Below, piece by piece: positions 7,442 through 14,623 of a stretch of 20,337 nt of DNA. The notes beneath the pieces are model-generated. The model had not been told where the DNA came from, did not search any database, and saw nothing but the letters and a program-made list of their open reading frames with translations. Every line of letters begins with the position of its first letter. The first letter of the stretch is position 1. The position numbers and the translations under genes were made by a program. The stretch covers positions 1 through 20,337 of the forward strand of contig QHOQ01000074.1 in NCBI GenBank assembly GCA_003219355.1, read 5' to 3'. Source of the DNA: Verrucomicrobiota bacterium (GTDB taxonomy: Bacteria > Verrucomicrobiota > Verrucomicrobiia > Chthoniobacterales > UBA10450).

Positions 7442-7828
7442 ATGGATCCCAACAAATCGCCACAAGACTTTCCGTATAAGACTTATCTTAACATCCTGCA
7501 TGGACCGCTTGAACTAATCGATGTCCAGAAACTGGCCGATGCCTGCACGGCCAAGTGGTACAACCAGACGCTTTGCAGGGTTAACGATTCGGTTGTTAGG
7601 CTCGCGGTGATTCAGGGCGAATATCATTGGCACGAACACAAAGACATCGATGAATGCTTTTTCGTTCTCGACGGACATTTCCTGATCGATCTCGAAGATC
7701 GCGTTGTCGATCTTGCTCCGAAGCAAGGCTTCGTTGTGCCGAAAGGCGTGCGGCACCGCACCCGTGCACCTGAACGAACGGTGATTTTGATGGTCGAGCG
7801 CTCTGACATTGTTCCTACCGGCGACTAG
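7442..7828 (+). CDS. Small cupin-fold protein, unrelated to the pair upstream
   Basis: The 128-residue single cupin has motif 1 at GEYHWHEHKDIDECFFVLDG (residues 59-78; ligands likely H64, H66, E71) and motif 2 at PKQGFVVPKGVRHRTRAPE (H105), the standard PxGxxH arrangement. It does not align with the two cupins before it apart from these motifs, so it is a separate lineage and not a third duplicate. It resembles small stand-alone cupins often annotated as mannose-6-phosphate isomerase-like, but nothing here fixes a substrate. The start MDPNKSPQDF at 7442 follows the palindromic repeat by 14 bp; no clear Shine-Dalgarno sequence. Confidence 0.85.
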   Translation: MDPNKSPQDFPYKTYLNILHGPLELIDVQKLADACTAKWYNQTLCRVNDSVVRLAVIQGEYHWHEHKDIDECFFVLDGHFLIDLEDRVVDLAPKQGFVVPKGVRHRTRAPERTVILMVERSDIVPTGD

Positions 7829-7900
7829 ACGCGAGGGTTTCCAGCCAAGCTGCATCATCGCGTTCCACACTGGGTTGAACCAGGCTCGTTGTTCCATCCC
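7829..7900 (+). pseudogene. Possible 5' stub of a REP-associated Y1 transposase
   Basis: Directly after the third cupin's stop codon, and open in the frame of the next gene, these bases encode KLHHRVPHWVEPGSLF preceded by TRGFPA. From memory this 'L-HRVP-WV--G--F' stretch is how REP-associated (Y1_Tnp) transposases of Verrucomicrobiota begin, where it would continue into a beta strand such as FHIRI. Here it breaks off and runs into the cpYpsA gene. There is no ATG. I read it as a relic left by deletion, consistent with three palindromic repeats within about 1 kb. A chance match is possible because the stretch is short. Confidence 0.4.
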
Positions 7901-7909
7901 GAGAGGCAG

Positions 7910-8374
7910 GTGAAAATTATTTCCGGCGGACAGACTGGCGTCGATCGCGCTGCGCTCGACGTGGCGCTGAAACACGGCATCGATTGTGGCGGCTGGTGTC
8001 CAGCTGGACGCCTTGATGAATTCGGGAGGATTCCTGATCGATATCCTGTGAGGGAACTGGTCGGTGGCGGTTTTACCGAGCGCACTTTGCAGAACGTGAA
8101 AGATTCTGATGGAACTATCATTATTTATTCCGGCGAGTTGAGTGGCGGCACAGAGCAAACAGTCCGCTTCTGCCGTGAACTGGAACAGCCGCATCAATTG
8201 ATCGACGCTTCAAAAATCTCACCGGAACATGCCGCGAAGTTGATTGCGGATCTGGTCCGCAAACACAAGATCGAGATCTTTAACGCGGCCGGCCCGCGCC
8301 AAAGCGAATGGCCAGAGGGATATGGTTACGCCTATCGCGCACTCAATCTATTTCTTCTCGATGCTGCACTGTAG
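7910..8374 (+). CDS. Circularly permuted YpsA-type SLOG protein (putative molybdenum carrier)
   Basis: A Rossmann-like protein of the SLOG superfamily, PF12694 type, annotated as putative molybdenum carrier because of a structural homologue; the real ligand is probably a nucleotide. The N-terminus VKIISGGQTGVDRAALDVAL carries the glycine-rich loop, followed by GGWCPAGRLDEFGRIP, then DGTIIIYSGELSGGTEQTVRF, and near the end NAAGPRQSEWPEGYGYAY. I start at the GTG at 7910 (154 residues), where homologues begin and GAGAGG lies just upstream. The TTG at 7889 would add seven residues that appear to belong to the transposase relic. No molybdopterin gene is nearby. It converges on the Lol permease gene, with an inverted repeat pair between them. 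Confidence 0.88.
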   Translation: MKIISGGQTGVDRAALDVALKHGIDCGGWCPAGRLDEFGRIPDRYPVRELVGGGFTERTLQNVKDSDGTIIIYSGELSGGTEQTVRFCRELEQPHQLIDASKISPEHAAKLIADLVRKHKIEIFNAAGPRQSEWPEGYGYAYRALNLFLLDAAL

Positions 8375-8431
8375 TGGCAGCTGTGCCGCCTGCAATTTAC
8401 GAAGTCGGCAGCCGACACGGCTGCCTCTACA
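8371..8431. repeat. Inverted pair of REP-like elements between convergent genes
   Basis: Left element 8371-8393 and right element 8404-8431 are inverted copies of each other: GTAGTGGCAGCTGTG against GTAGAGGCAGCCGTG on the other strand. The right one has a perfect 8-bp stem, GGCAGCCG (8407-8414) and CGGCTGCC (8418-8425), around ACA. The pair spans most of the gap between the cpYpsA stop and the Lol permease stop and could fold into one long hairpin, possibly acting as a bidirectional transcription end. Confidence 0.8.
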
Positions 8432-8447
8432 GTTTCGCGCGACATCT

Positions 8448-9740
8448 TCATTCGTATCTTAGCGCTTTGACTGGATCAAGACGGGCGGCGAAGTAGGCGG
8501 GAATCAGCGCTGCAAACGAGCAGATGAGAAACGCGCTGATGCAGATAATGGCGACGTCCCTCGGAATGACTTCAGCCGGAATCGCCGAAAATTGATAAAC
8601 TTCACGCGGGAAAATCTCAATGTGCAATGTCGATGCGAGCCATTGGCTGAATTCGTTACGGTAGCGGATCAACGTCATCCCGAGTCCAAGTCCCGTAAGA
8701 GTTCCGAAAAGGCCGACGACGGTTCCCTGGCCAAGAAAAACCCAGATGATTTGCGCAATGTTCGCCCCGAGCGCTTTCATGATTCCGATTTCGCGCCGCT
8801 TTTGCACTGTCACGGTGATGAGCGTGCTCATGATTCCAAATGCTGCGACGACCACAATGAAGAACAAAAGAAAAAACATCACGGTGCGTTCGAGCCGTAC
8901 CGCCTCGAAATATTGATGGTTCATGTCGATCCAGGTCTGCGCGTATTCGGGCGGCTCCAGAAATTGCGCGATCGATTGTTTTACACGTTCAGCGCTGTAC
9001 GGATTGTCTGTTCTTACCGTGATGCCGTGCAACGCGTCACCCAGACCGTATAACTCTTGCCCGACATAAATCGGCACGAGAAGAAATTCAGAGTCGTGCA
9101 GGTAGTGACCGGTCTCAAAGATACCGGTAACTGTGAGTTCCTTCGGCAGGATCACGTCGCGCAACTCGTCCACTGCTTTTTTTTCCTCCTCTCCCTTGGT
9201 GTTCTCCAGTTTCTTAATGCTATCGAGAATCTGCCCGAGGTTTCCCGGCGAATAGATCGTGATTTTATCACCGACGTGCACGCCCAGTTTTCGCGCGAGC
9301 TCAATCCCGAGCACGGTCGATTCACCTTCCAGGTCGAGCTTGCCGTACTTGATGAATTTTCGAAGCGGAATCACTTTCTCTTCCTGGGCGGGATCGACGC
9401 CCCGAATCATTGGCGCGAGGCGCCGATTTTGAAATTCGACAATTACCGGTCCCTGAATGTACGGAGCGGTCGCAACCACGTCTGGGGCATTATCGATTTT
9501 GATCTTAAGCGTTCGCCAGTCCCGTAAGACGTCTTCCGTGCTTACGAGAATATGTGCATCGAAATCGATCACTTTCTGGCGCAACTCGCGGTCAAACCCG
9601 GTCATTACTGAAATCACTAGTATCAGCACTGTCACGCCGAGCATTACGCCGAGGACTGAAATCAGTGTGATGATCGAGAGAAACGTACGCTTCGGTTTCA
9701 AGTAGCGCAGCGCCAGAAAAAGACTAAACGGCAGTTTCAA
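8448..9740 (-). CDS. LolC/LolE-family lipoprotein-releasing ABC transporter permease
   Basis: Inner-membrane permease that, with the ATPase LolD, extracts outer-membrane lipoproteins and hands them to LolA. The 430 residues show the family layout. There is an N-terminal FLALRYLKPKRTFLSIITLIS and TM1 (about 20-46), then a periplasmic MacB-like domain of about 230 residues. Three C-terminal membrane spans follow, starting FFLLFFIVVVAAFGIMSTL, with the cytoplasmic coupling motif QKRREIGIMKALGA between them. It ends in ARLDPVKALRYE, the classic family tail. A charged insert (KLENTKGEEEKKAVDELRD) lies in the periplasmic domain. No lolD ATPase gene is adjacent on either side, so the partner must be elsewhere. 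One permease gene suggests a homodimeric (LolF-like) arrangement. Confidence 0.93.
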   Translation of the reverse strand: MKLPFSLFLALRYLKPKRTFLSIITLISVLGVMLGVTVLILVISVMTGFDRELRQKVIDFDAHILVSTEDVLRDWRTLKIKIDNAPDVVATAPYIQGPVIVEFQNRRLAPMIRGVDPAQEEKVIPLRKFIKYGKLDLEGESTVLGIELARKLGVHVGDKITIYSPGNLGQILDSIKKLENTKGEEEKKAVDELRDVILPKELTVTGIFETGHYLHDSEFLLVPIYVGQELYGLGDALHGITVRTDNPYSAERVKQSIAQFLEPPEYAQTWIDMNHQYFEAVRLERTVMFFLLFFIVVVAAFGIMSTLITVTVQKRREIGIMKALGANIAQIIWVFLGQGTVVGLFGTLTGLGLGMTLIRYRNEFSQWLASTLHIEIFPREVYQFSAIPAEVIPRDVAIICISAFLICSFAALIPAYFAARLDPVKALRYE

Positions 9741-9806
9741 TTCGGCGTTAGCGTGGCGGCAAATTCATTCCAATTCAACCATGGGCACGCACGCCGGGTA
9801 ACGCAC

Positions 9807-9936
9807 ACGTCTCGCGTCCTGGCGAGGGCGTCCCGCGATCGCGAACTTTTCGTGTGTGTTCCGCGGGCTCCAACAGCGAAGGAAATTCAAAGGAAGGTTC
9901 GTTTCGGCGCGATACCGAAACCAGCACGCGAGACGT
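9807..9936. repeat. Intergenic block with inverted repeats upstream of the Lol permease
   Basis: ACGTCTCGCG at 9807-9816 is a perfect 10-bp inverted match to CGCGAGACGT at 9927-9936. Inside lies a second hairpin, GTTTCGG (9901-9907) with CCGAAAC (9915-9921). GAGGGCGTCCCGCG at 9824-9837 resembles dispersed repeats I associate with Verrucomicrobiota. No gene is evident in 9741-9974. Confidence 0.6.
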
Positions 9937-9962
9937 CCATTCGAGTCTCCGCTCAGGGCAAG

Positions 9963-9990
9963 CTACGCGCTACCCTATTTCAGCGCGTAG
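9963..9990. repeat. 9-bp perfect hairpin straddling the DUF2237 stop codon
   Basis: CTACGCGCT (9963-9971) pairs perfectly with AGCGCGTAG (9982-9990) across 10 nt that contain the stop codon (9975-9977). The right arm encodes the last residues of the DUF2237 protein. A T run follows on the plus strand only, so it is not a standard terminator for this minus-strand gene. Confidence 0.6.
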
Positions 9991-10334
9991 GTTTTTAGTT
10001 CATCCAAGGTGACGAATTCGAGCGCTGAGGCGTGGGTTGCTTCAAGATCGACTGGGGCCGCGCGATTGTGATCGAGCGCGCTTTTCCAACGTGTGACGCA
10101 GACGCACCATTTATCGCCCGGCTTTAATCCGGGGAAGCCCCATTCCGGACGCGGCGTAACCAGATCGTTTCCGTCGAGTACGGAGAAGTCGAGAAACTCC
10201 TGCGTGACTTTCACGCAGACCATATGCAGTCCAAGATCTTCCGGGCCGGTGCGACAGAAGCCGTCGCGAAAAAATCCGGTCATCGGATCGCGGCAACAAC
10301 ATTTGAGGTCAGTTCCGAGGACGTTGCTAGGCAC
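9975..10334 (-). CDS. DUF2237 family protein
   Basis: Unknown function. The 119 residues match the family along the whole length from memory: NVLGTDLKCCCRDPMTGFFR at the N-terminus, then CRTGPEDLGLHMVC, FSVLDGNDLVTPRPEWGFPG, LKPGDKWCVCVTRW and the closing LEATHASALEFVTLDELK. Conserved cysteines (CCC at about 12-14, C27, C40, and CVC near 77-79) suggest a metal or redox site, but no reaction is known. The start is GTG at 10334, giving MPSNVLG at the point where homologues begin. It lies upstream of the Lol permease on the same strand but is separated from it by repeat-rich DNA, so co-transcription is doubtful. Confidence 0.93.
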   Translation of the reverse strand: MPSNVLGTDLKCCCRDPMTGFFRDGFCRTGPEDLGLHMVCVKVTQEFLDFSVLDGNDLVTPRPEWGFPGLKPGDKWCVCVTRWKSALDHNRAAPVDLEATHASALEFVTLDELKTYALK

Positions 10335-10417
10335 GACGTCATTTTAACATTGGAGATTGAGTTTGTTAAATGTTGGATTGTGGAAAACCCGCGCGCGGGG
10401 CGCGTTTTTCAAGCATG

Positions 10418-10424
10418 AAAAGGA
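10418..10424 (+). promoter_or_regulatory. Shine-Dalgarno site deciding the 2H phosphoesterase start
   Basis: AAAAGGA ends five bases before the ATG at 10430, a canonical spacing. It favours that start over the in-frame ATGs at 10415 and 10370. Confidence 0.65.
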
Positions 10425-10429
10425 CTGCG

Positions 10430-10939
10430 ATGGCCTATTGGCTTATTCCGACTGAGCCGGCACGCACCTTCTTGGAAGAGATGGTTGGCGATCTTGCGCG
10501 CCGATATAATGCGCCTGTCTTTGAGCCGCACACGACGATTTACGTCAGCTCAGATCAAGCAGACGCCGAAGAGGTAATTGCAAAAGCTCTTTGCTGTTGC
10601 GCACCAATCGAAGCGAAAGTGCTTGGCGTGTGTCACACAGGCGAGTTCACCGAAACGCTTTTCGTGCAGCTTGCGCTGAATAAACAACTGCAGCGACTGA
10701 ATAAAATCATTCGCGATGCCGCGCAGAATTCGTCCGGCTACCAACTCGATCCCCACATGAGCTTGCTCTACAAGAAGATGTCCACCGTAGTCCGGCAGGA
10801 ATTGGCCCGGTCAATCAAGCTGCCGTTTTCTGAAATCACTTTCGACTCAATCAAGGCCGTACGTTGCGCTTCACCGACTCGTAACCGCGCCGATGTAGAA
10901 GCGTGGCGTGTTGTCGCGGCGAAATCCTTGGCTGAGTAG
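10430..10939 (+). CDS. 2H phosphoesterase (cyclic phosphodiesterase-like)
   Basis: The 169-residue product belongs to the 2H superfamily, whose members hydrolyse 2',3'-cyclic phosphodiesters or ligate RNA using two HxT/S motifs. They are visible at EPHTTIYVS (H34, T36) and DPHMSLLYK (H109, S111), spaced as expected for the two pseudosymmetric halves. The opening AYWLIPTEPARTFLEEMV resembles plant-type cyclic phosphodiesterases (CPDase, PF07823), which act on ADP-ribose 1'',2''-cyclic phosphate from tRNA splicing; the bacterial substrate is unknown. The last third (SITFDSIKAVRC, read here as EITFDSIKAVRC) is a typical closing strand region. It is followed convergently by the metallophosphoesterase gene. 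Confidence 0.85.
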   Translation: MAYWLIPTEPARTFLEEMVGDLARRYNAPVFEPHTTIYVSSDQADAEEVIAKALCCCAPIEAKVLGVCHTGEFTETLFVQLALNKQLQRLNKIIRDAAQNSSGYQLDPHMSLLYKKMSTVVRQELARSIKLPFSEITFDSIKAVRCASPTRNRADVEAWRVVAAKSLAE

Positions 10940-11010
10940 CGAGCGCTGTCGTGCGTGGCCGCTAGGTTCTATGATCATCGGAAGAAAAGGGCGACACTCG
11001 TAAAGCGCGA

Positions 11011-11730
11011 CTACAATTCGACGATTCGGTATGGCTTTCCGGTTTTGTGGAGCGCGGGCGCTGAGACATTGTAAACGGGAATGCCAGTCGAAGTTGCGCC
11101 GTCGAGAATGCCGTTGTGGGCGTGGCCATGAAAGACTGCGCTTGCGCGAAATCGATTGATTGGCTCTTCCAACCGACTGGAACCAAGAAACGCAAAAATT
11201 TCGGGATCTTCACCTTGTAGCGTGGCGCGGATGGGAGAGTAATGCAGGACTACGATCCGCCGTTCCGTTTGCAGCTTGGCAAGCGCCTGCTCCAGGCGAA
11301 CGGCGTGACTGATCGATTCTTGCACGAATTGTTTAATGAGCGGTTCGCCCCACGCGTTTAGCATTCGTCGACCGAAACCGCCGCCAAAGCCAGAGATACC
11401 TGCAAAGCCGACTCCCGCGATTTCTATAGCCTCGCCGTTGAGCACGTTCACACCCGCGTCTTCGAGAACCTTGGAAACCAGTTCTGGCTGTCCCGATTCG
11501 AAATCGTGGTTGCCTAGAACTGCGAGCATCGGAATTCTCACGGCAGCGCGAATATCGGCAACGAGTGCCTCTGCTTCGTCTGGGAGTCCGTAATCGGTGA
11601 GATCGCCGCAAAGCAGCAGCAAGTCAGCGGAACTCGAAATCTCGGCAAACGCTTCATGCAATGTCCCGCGCGAGTGTTTGCCGTAATGAAGATCCGCAGT
11701 TGCGGCGATTCTTAGTGCACGCTTAGGCAT
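11011..11730 (-). CDS. Calcineurin-like metallophosphoesterase
   Basis: A di-metal phosphoesterase of 239 residues from the ATG at 11730 (MPKRALRIAATADLH). All five family motifs are present: ADLHYG (D13, H15), CGDLTD (D43), LGNHDF (N74, H75), LHYSPIR and FHGHAHNG. Substrate is not evident; relatives act on cyclic nucleotides, nucleic acids or phosphoproteins. There is no signal peptide, so the enzyme is cytosolic. An upstream TTG at 11757 would add nine residues, but the ATG places the first motif at the usual distance from the N-terminus. The glycine-rich ISGFGGGFGRRML after the catalytic core is a plausible active-site loop. Divergent from the nucleotidyltransferase gene, with 97 bp between starts. 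Confidence 0.9.
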   Translation of the reverse strand: MPKRALRIAATADLHYGKHSRGTLHEAFAEISSSADLLLLCGDLTDYGLPDEAEALVADIRAAVRIPMLAVLGNHDFESGQPELVSKVLEDAGVNVLNGEAIEIAGVGFAGISGFGGGFGRRMLNAWGEPLIKQFVQESISHAVRLEQALAKLQTERRIVVLHYSPIRATLQGEDPEIFAFLGSSRLEEPINRFRASAVFHGHAHNGILDGATSTGIPVYNVSAPALHKTGKPYRIVEL

Positions 11731-11827
11731 TCTCTTGAGAAACGAAATCGCCAGCACCGACGGACGCTTTTTCAGCGCGCGCGAGGGCCGTGGCCGTGCA
11801 CGCGTTATCGACTTCGACTACGTTAAG

Positions 11828-12643
11828 ATGGTGATGAGTGCTAAAAGAGTCGCGCGCGCGAAAGCAAAAGACAAACGCGACGACTTTCATCGTAGATCGA
11901 TGGCGGCATTGCAGGATGCGAACGTTCCATTTTTAATCGGTGGCGCCTACGTGGTCGAAGTCTATGCAGGCGTTTCGCGTCGATCGAAAGATTTCGATCT
12001 GTACGTTTGTCCCTATCACGTCGATGCGGCGATCGATGCGCTTGCCCGCTCCGGATACAAAACGGAAAAGACATTTCCGCATTGGCTCGCCAAAGCCGGG
12101 CGCGGCCGGGAGTACATTGACCTGATTTTTCGTGCCGGGAATGGGCTATGCGAAGTCGATGATTCCTGGTTTGAACGTGCGCAGGATGGCGAATTGCTTG
12201 GATTAAAGGTGAAACTTTGCGCGCCTGAGGAAATGATTTGGATGAAGGCGTACATCATGGAACGCGAACGGTTCGATGGTGCCGATATTGCGCATATTCT
12301 TCGGAGCTGCGCAGAGAAACTCGATTGGCCGCATCTGCTTCGCCGGTTCGGGCCCGATTGGCGCGTGTTACTAACCCATTTGGCGTTGTTCGGTTACATT
12401 TATCCGAGCGAGCGCGGAAAAATTCCCACAGCCGTTATGAGTGATCTGGTCGCGCGGCTACGGAAGGAGGTGCCCGCTGCCGGGCGGAAGCGTCTCTGTC
12501 GCGGTACGCTGCTTTCCCGGAAGCAATATCTGGTGGACGTCGAGGAATGGGGATTTCGCGATGCCCGTTTGGAACGACGTGTCCACATGGATGCCAAGGA
12601 CATTGCACATTGGACAAAAGCGATCGCAAAAGAAGCGAAGTAG
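11828..12643 (+). CDS. Nucleotidyltransferase-fold protein (MNT/AbiEii-like)
   Basis: A 271-residue protein with the pol-beta-type nucleotidyltransferase core: FLIGGAYVVEVYAGVSRRSKDFDLYV (residues about 35-60) supplies the GG loop and the metal-binding DxD (D55, D57). A third acidic position is likely in EYIDLIFRAGNG. The middle (EEMIWMKAYIMERERFDGADIAHIL) matches the helical part of AbiEii-like and other stand-alone NTases that use an uncharacterised NTP acceptor. No antitoxin-like gene is adjacent, so a toxin-antitoxin role is unsupported. Start at ATG 11828 or 11834; a TTG at 11735 would overlap the divergent promoter region and is unlikely. The C-terminal 60 residues are basic and family-specific. 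Confidence 0.8.
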   Translation: MVMSAKRVARAKAKDKRDDFHRRSMAALQDANVPFLIGGAYVVEVYAGVSRRSKDFDLYVCPYHVDAAIDALARSGYKTEKTFPHWLAKAGRGREYIDLIFRAGNGLCEVDDSWFERAQDGELLGLKVKLCAPEEMIWMKAYIMERERFDGADIAHILRSCAEKLDWPHLLRRFGPDWRVLLTHLALFGYIYPSERGKIPTAVMSDLVARLRKEVPAAGRKRLCRGTLLSRKQYLVDVEEWGFRDARLERRVHMDAKDIAHWTKAIAKEAK

Positions 12644-12663
12644 CGGGGCAAGCCCGTGTGATT

Positions 12664-12726
12664 CGTTACAACCTTACAACGGGTCGGATTTGACGATTCA
12701 ACGATTTAACCTTCAACGCTTCAACG
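12664..12726. repeat. Short tandem ATTCAACG-type repeats between convergent genes
   Basis: Degenerate 7-8 bp units (TTACAAC, ATTCAACG, ATTTAACC, TTCAACGC, TTCAACG) run through the gap between the nucleotidyltransferase and the TPR gene and overlap the latter's stop codon (12721-12723). No protein is evident in this gap. Confidence 0.65.
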
Positions 12727-14568
12727 TGGCGAAGCCGTTGGTGTCGGACTCAGTTCAGCAGGTGCCGGGGAAAACGGTGGCGACGGAGTTGATGAAGCAG
12801 TGGCGAGTTTCGTCCTGGCTTCGTCGAGCAATTGTTTTTCCTCGGCATAAATCTTCCCATCGTCAGCTGCATCAATGTATTCCTTCGCTACGTCCGCTTG
12901 GTTCGAGTCAATCAACAGCAATGCGACATAGACGGCTGCGTGCGGATCATGTAATTGGTCGGCTGGCAATTTTTTTATGATTTCGAGGCCTTCGGCGTTT
13001 CTGCCAAGACGATAGAGAGAAAACGCGTAAGTCACAGCGCAATTGACTTCGTTTGGCGCCCGGTCGTAAGCCTCTTTTGCGAGGTCCTGCGATTCTTTTG
13101 TGTTTTGCCCGATGTTGAGTCCGAGTCGGGCGAGATCTGCTGTGATCGGCGGCTCCTCAGGAGAGCTTTCGTGCAGGCGCCGGAGAATGTCATAAAGTTT
13201 TCGAGTCTCATTCTTTGCGCGATAGAATCGCGCCAACGCGTCGAGCGCTTCACGCCGCATCGGCGGATTCTTTGCAATACGCAGCCAAAGTTGTTCGGAT
13301 TCTATTCCAAGGTTCCATTTCGAAGCCAGACGCGCGAGTGCAAGTCCGGCCTCTGGTCGTTCGTTTGTCGCTTGCTCGGCCGAGCGCCACAATGTTTCGG
13401 ATTCAGTGTCGGCGGCATGCTGTGATTGCCGTGTGGCAATTGCCTGGTAGGCGAGGCGGAGGTATTCGGATTCGCCCCACGATCCGCTGCGCGTCCAGCG
13501 CTTGAGACGCGACCAGTTGTTTACCCCCGCATACGCCTCGGCAACTGTGATGGAAACCGGCGGAGAATTAATCTCGTCTTCCGGCAATTTATCAATCCAC
13601 TTAACGATCTCGCTAGCGAACCCATTGTTGTTCATCCAGTCCATAAGCGACGCGAGGTCAGACGGATTGCGCGCGGCAAACGGTTTCACCCTGTCTAGCA
13701 GAAGGCGGAATTTTTTGTCGTCGAGCTTTCGATAAAAGTTCAGGCAGAGCAGATAATCGCCAAAGGTCACTTGCTGTGACATTTGAAGCTGTTCGGCAAG
13801 GTTGTCAGCGACGGCAAGATCGTTGCGTGCCACGGCATCGTTAAGTAATGCGCGCAGTGCACCGGTGCGAAAAGGAGCGACCTTGCTCAGTTGATCGAGT
13901 GTGGCCCGTGCCATTGCACTCTTTTTCGGATCAGCGGAATGGATTTGCAGTGCTGCAAGATTGAATTGATAAAGATCGTTGCTCGGTTCTTCTTTTACGG
14001 CCGCTGCGAATTGCTCCTCTTGCTTCGCGAAATTTCCTTCCGCCCGCGCCAGCCAGCCCGCGACAACATGAAAGGCGGCTCTGTTGCGGTCGCCATTGGA
14101 GATACGATCCAGGGCTCTTCGCGCGACGTCGAGCTGCCCAAAGCGCAGTGCCGCTGAGGCGAGGTTGAGCTGACTGTCCGGATCCTTCGGAAGCAGCCGC
14201 GCGATTTGTTCGCGCCACCAGACGGTTTCCTCCAGGTTCTGTTTTTCCGCTGCTTCAGCCAGGATGTAAAAGGCCGGCAGAGATTCCGGATGGAGTTTCA
14301 CGACCTCTTGCGCGATCTGCGCGGCCTCCTTAAATCTCTCCTGTTGCAGTAGCGAAGCAGCACGATGGAGTAAACGCCGTTCGTGCCAGGCGTTATAGAC
14401 GCTTGAGCTGTAACTGAAGAAAATAATCGCCAGGAAAATCGCGAGTGTGGACGCAGCAATTAATAAGGCAAGACGGACCGGCCATCGTTGTCGTTGCAAG
14501 AAGGACTTGAGATTGGGAAATAATTGGGGACTTCTTCTGTGCTTGGTCCGTCTGATTTTTTCCGCCAT
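12721..14568 (-). CDS. Membrane-anchored TPR protein
   Basis: A 615-residue protein starting MAEKIRRTKHRRS: a basic cytoplasmic N-terminus, one membrane helix (RLALLIAASTLAIFLAIIFF, about residues 32-54), then roughly 500 residues of tetratricopeptide-like helical repeats. Examples are LLHRAASLLQQERFKEAAQI, QLNLASAALRFGQLDVARRA and TYAFSLYRLGRNAEGLEIIK. It ends in a Pro/Ser/Thr tail (SSTPSPPFSPAPAELSPTPT). The repeat region is therefore outside the membrane, likely periplasmic, and acts as a scaffold for unknown partners. I chose the ATG at 14568 because GAGGA lies seven bases upstream; an earlier in-frame start at 14655 would overlap the transporter gene. Last gene of a probable TPR-transporter-TPR unit, 55 bp after the transporter. 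Confidence 0.87.
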   Translation of the reverse strand: MAEKIRRTKHRRSPQLFPNLKSFLQRQRWPVRLALLIAASTLAIFLAIIFFSYSSSVYNAWHERRLLHRAASLLQQERFKEAAQIAQEVVKLHPESLPAFYILAEAAEKQNLEETVWWREQIARLLPKDPDSQLNLASAALRFGQLDVARRALDRISNGDRNRAAFHVVAGWLARAEGNFAKQEEQFAAAVKEEPSNDLYQFNLAALQIHSADPKKSAMARATLDQLSKVAPFRTGALRALLNDAVARNDLAVADNLAEQLQMSQQVTFGDYLLCLNFYRKLDDKKFRLLLDRVKPFAARNPSDLASLMDWMNNNGFASEIVKWIDKLPEDEINSPPVSITVAEAYAGVNNWSRLKRWTRSGSWGESEYLRLAYQAIATRQSQHAADTESETLWRSAEQATNERPEAGLALARLASKWNLGIESEQLWLRIAKNPPMRREALDALARFYRAKNETRKLYDILRRLHESSPEEPPITADLARLGLNIGQNTKESQDLAKEAYDRAPNEVNCAVTYAFSLYRLGRNAEGLEIIKKLPADQLHDPHAAVYVALLLIDSNQADVAKEYIDAADDGKIYAEEKQLLDEARTKLATASSTPSPPFSPAPAELSPTPTASPR

Positions 14569-14575
14569 CCTTGTG

Positions 14576-14580
14576 TCCTC
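14576..14580 (-). promoter_or_regulatory. Shine-Dalgarno site for the membrane TPR gene
   Basis: On the minus strand GAGGA lies seven bases before the ATG at 14568. It is one of the few strong ribosome-binding sites in the window and decides this start over an upstream in-frame one at 14655. Confidence 0.65.
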
Positions 14581-14623
14581 TCGCCACGCCGAAGTGCCAC
14601 TCCGCGCGCCGACCGGCAGGCGT

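Noticed and set aside
6926..7501. 191-codon minus-strand open frame across the second cupin
   Set aside because: Antisense shadow; the plus-strand cupin has its metal ligands and a paralogue next door.
7514..8197. 227-codon minus-strand open frame opposite the third cupin and cpYpsA genes
   Set aside because: It lies antisense to two genes with clear family motifs and has no recognisable domain; it is a shadow frame of a GC-rich coding region.
10388..10409. CCCGCGCGCGGG palindrome followed by a T run as a terminator
   Set aside because: It lies between divergent genes with no plus-strand gene upstream to terminate, and GC-only palindromes of this length arise easily here.
11735..11827. N-terminal extension of the nucleotidyltransferase from a TTG start
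   Set aside because: It would cover the divergent intergenic region shared with the metallophosphoesterase; better ATG starts at 11828 and 11834 place the core motif normally.
11828..12643. Toxin-antitoxin or abortive-infection system around the AbiEii-like nucleotidyltransferase
   Set aside because: No adjacent antitoxin-type gene on the same strand; the neighbours are a divergent phosphoesterase and a convergent TPR gene.
10430..12643. RNA-repair cassette made of the 2H phosphoesterase, metallophosphoesterase and nucleotidyltransferase
   Set aside because: The three enzyme types could fit such a pathway, but the genes are on alternating strands with no shared promoter, so the sequence gives no support for joint function.
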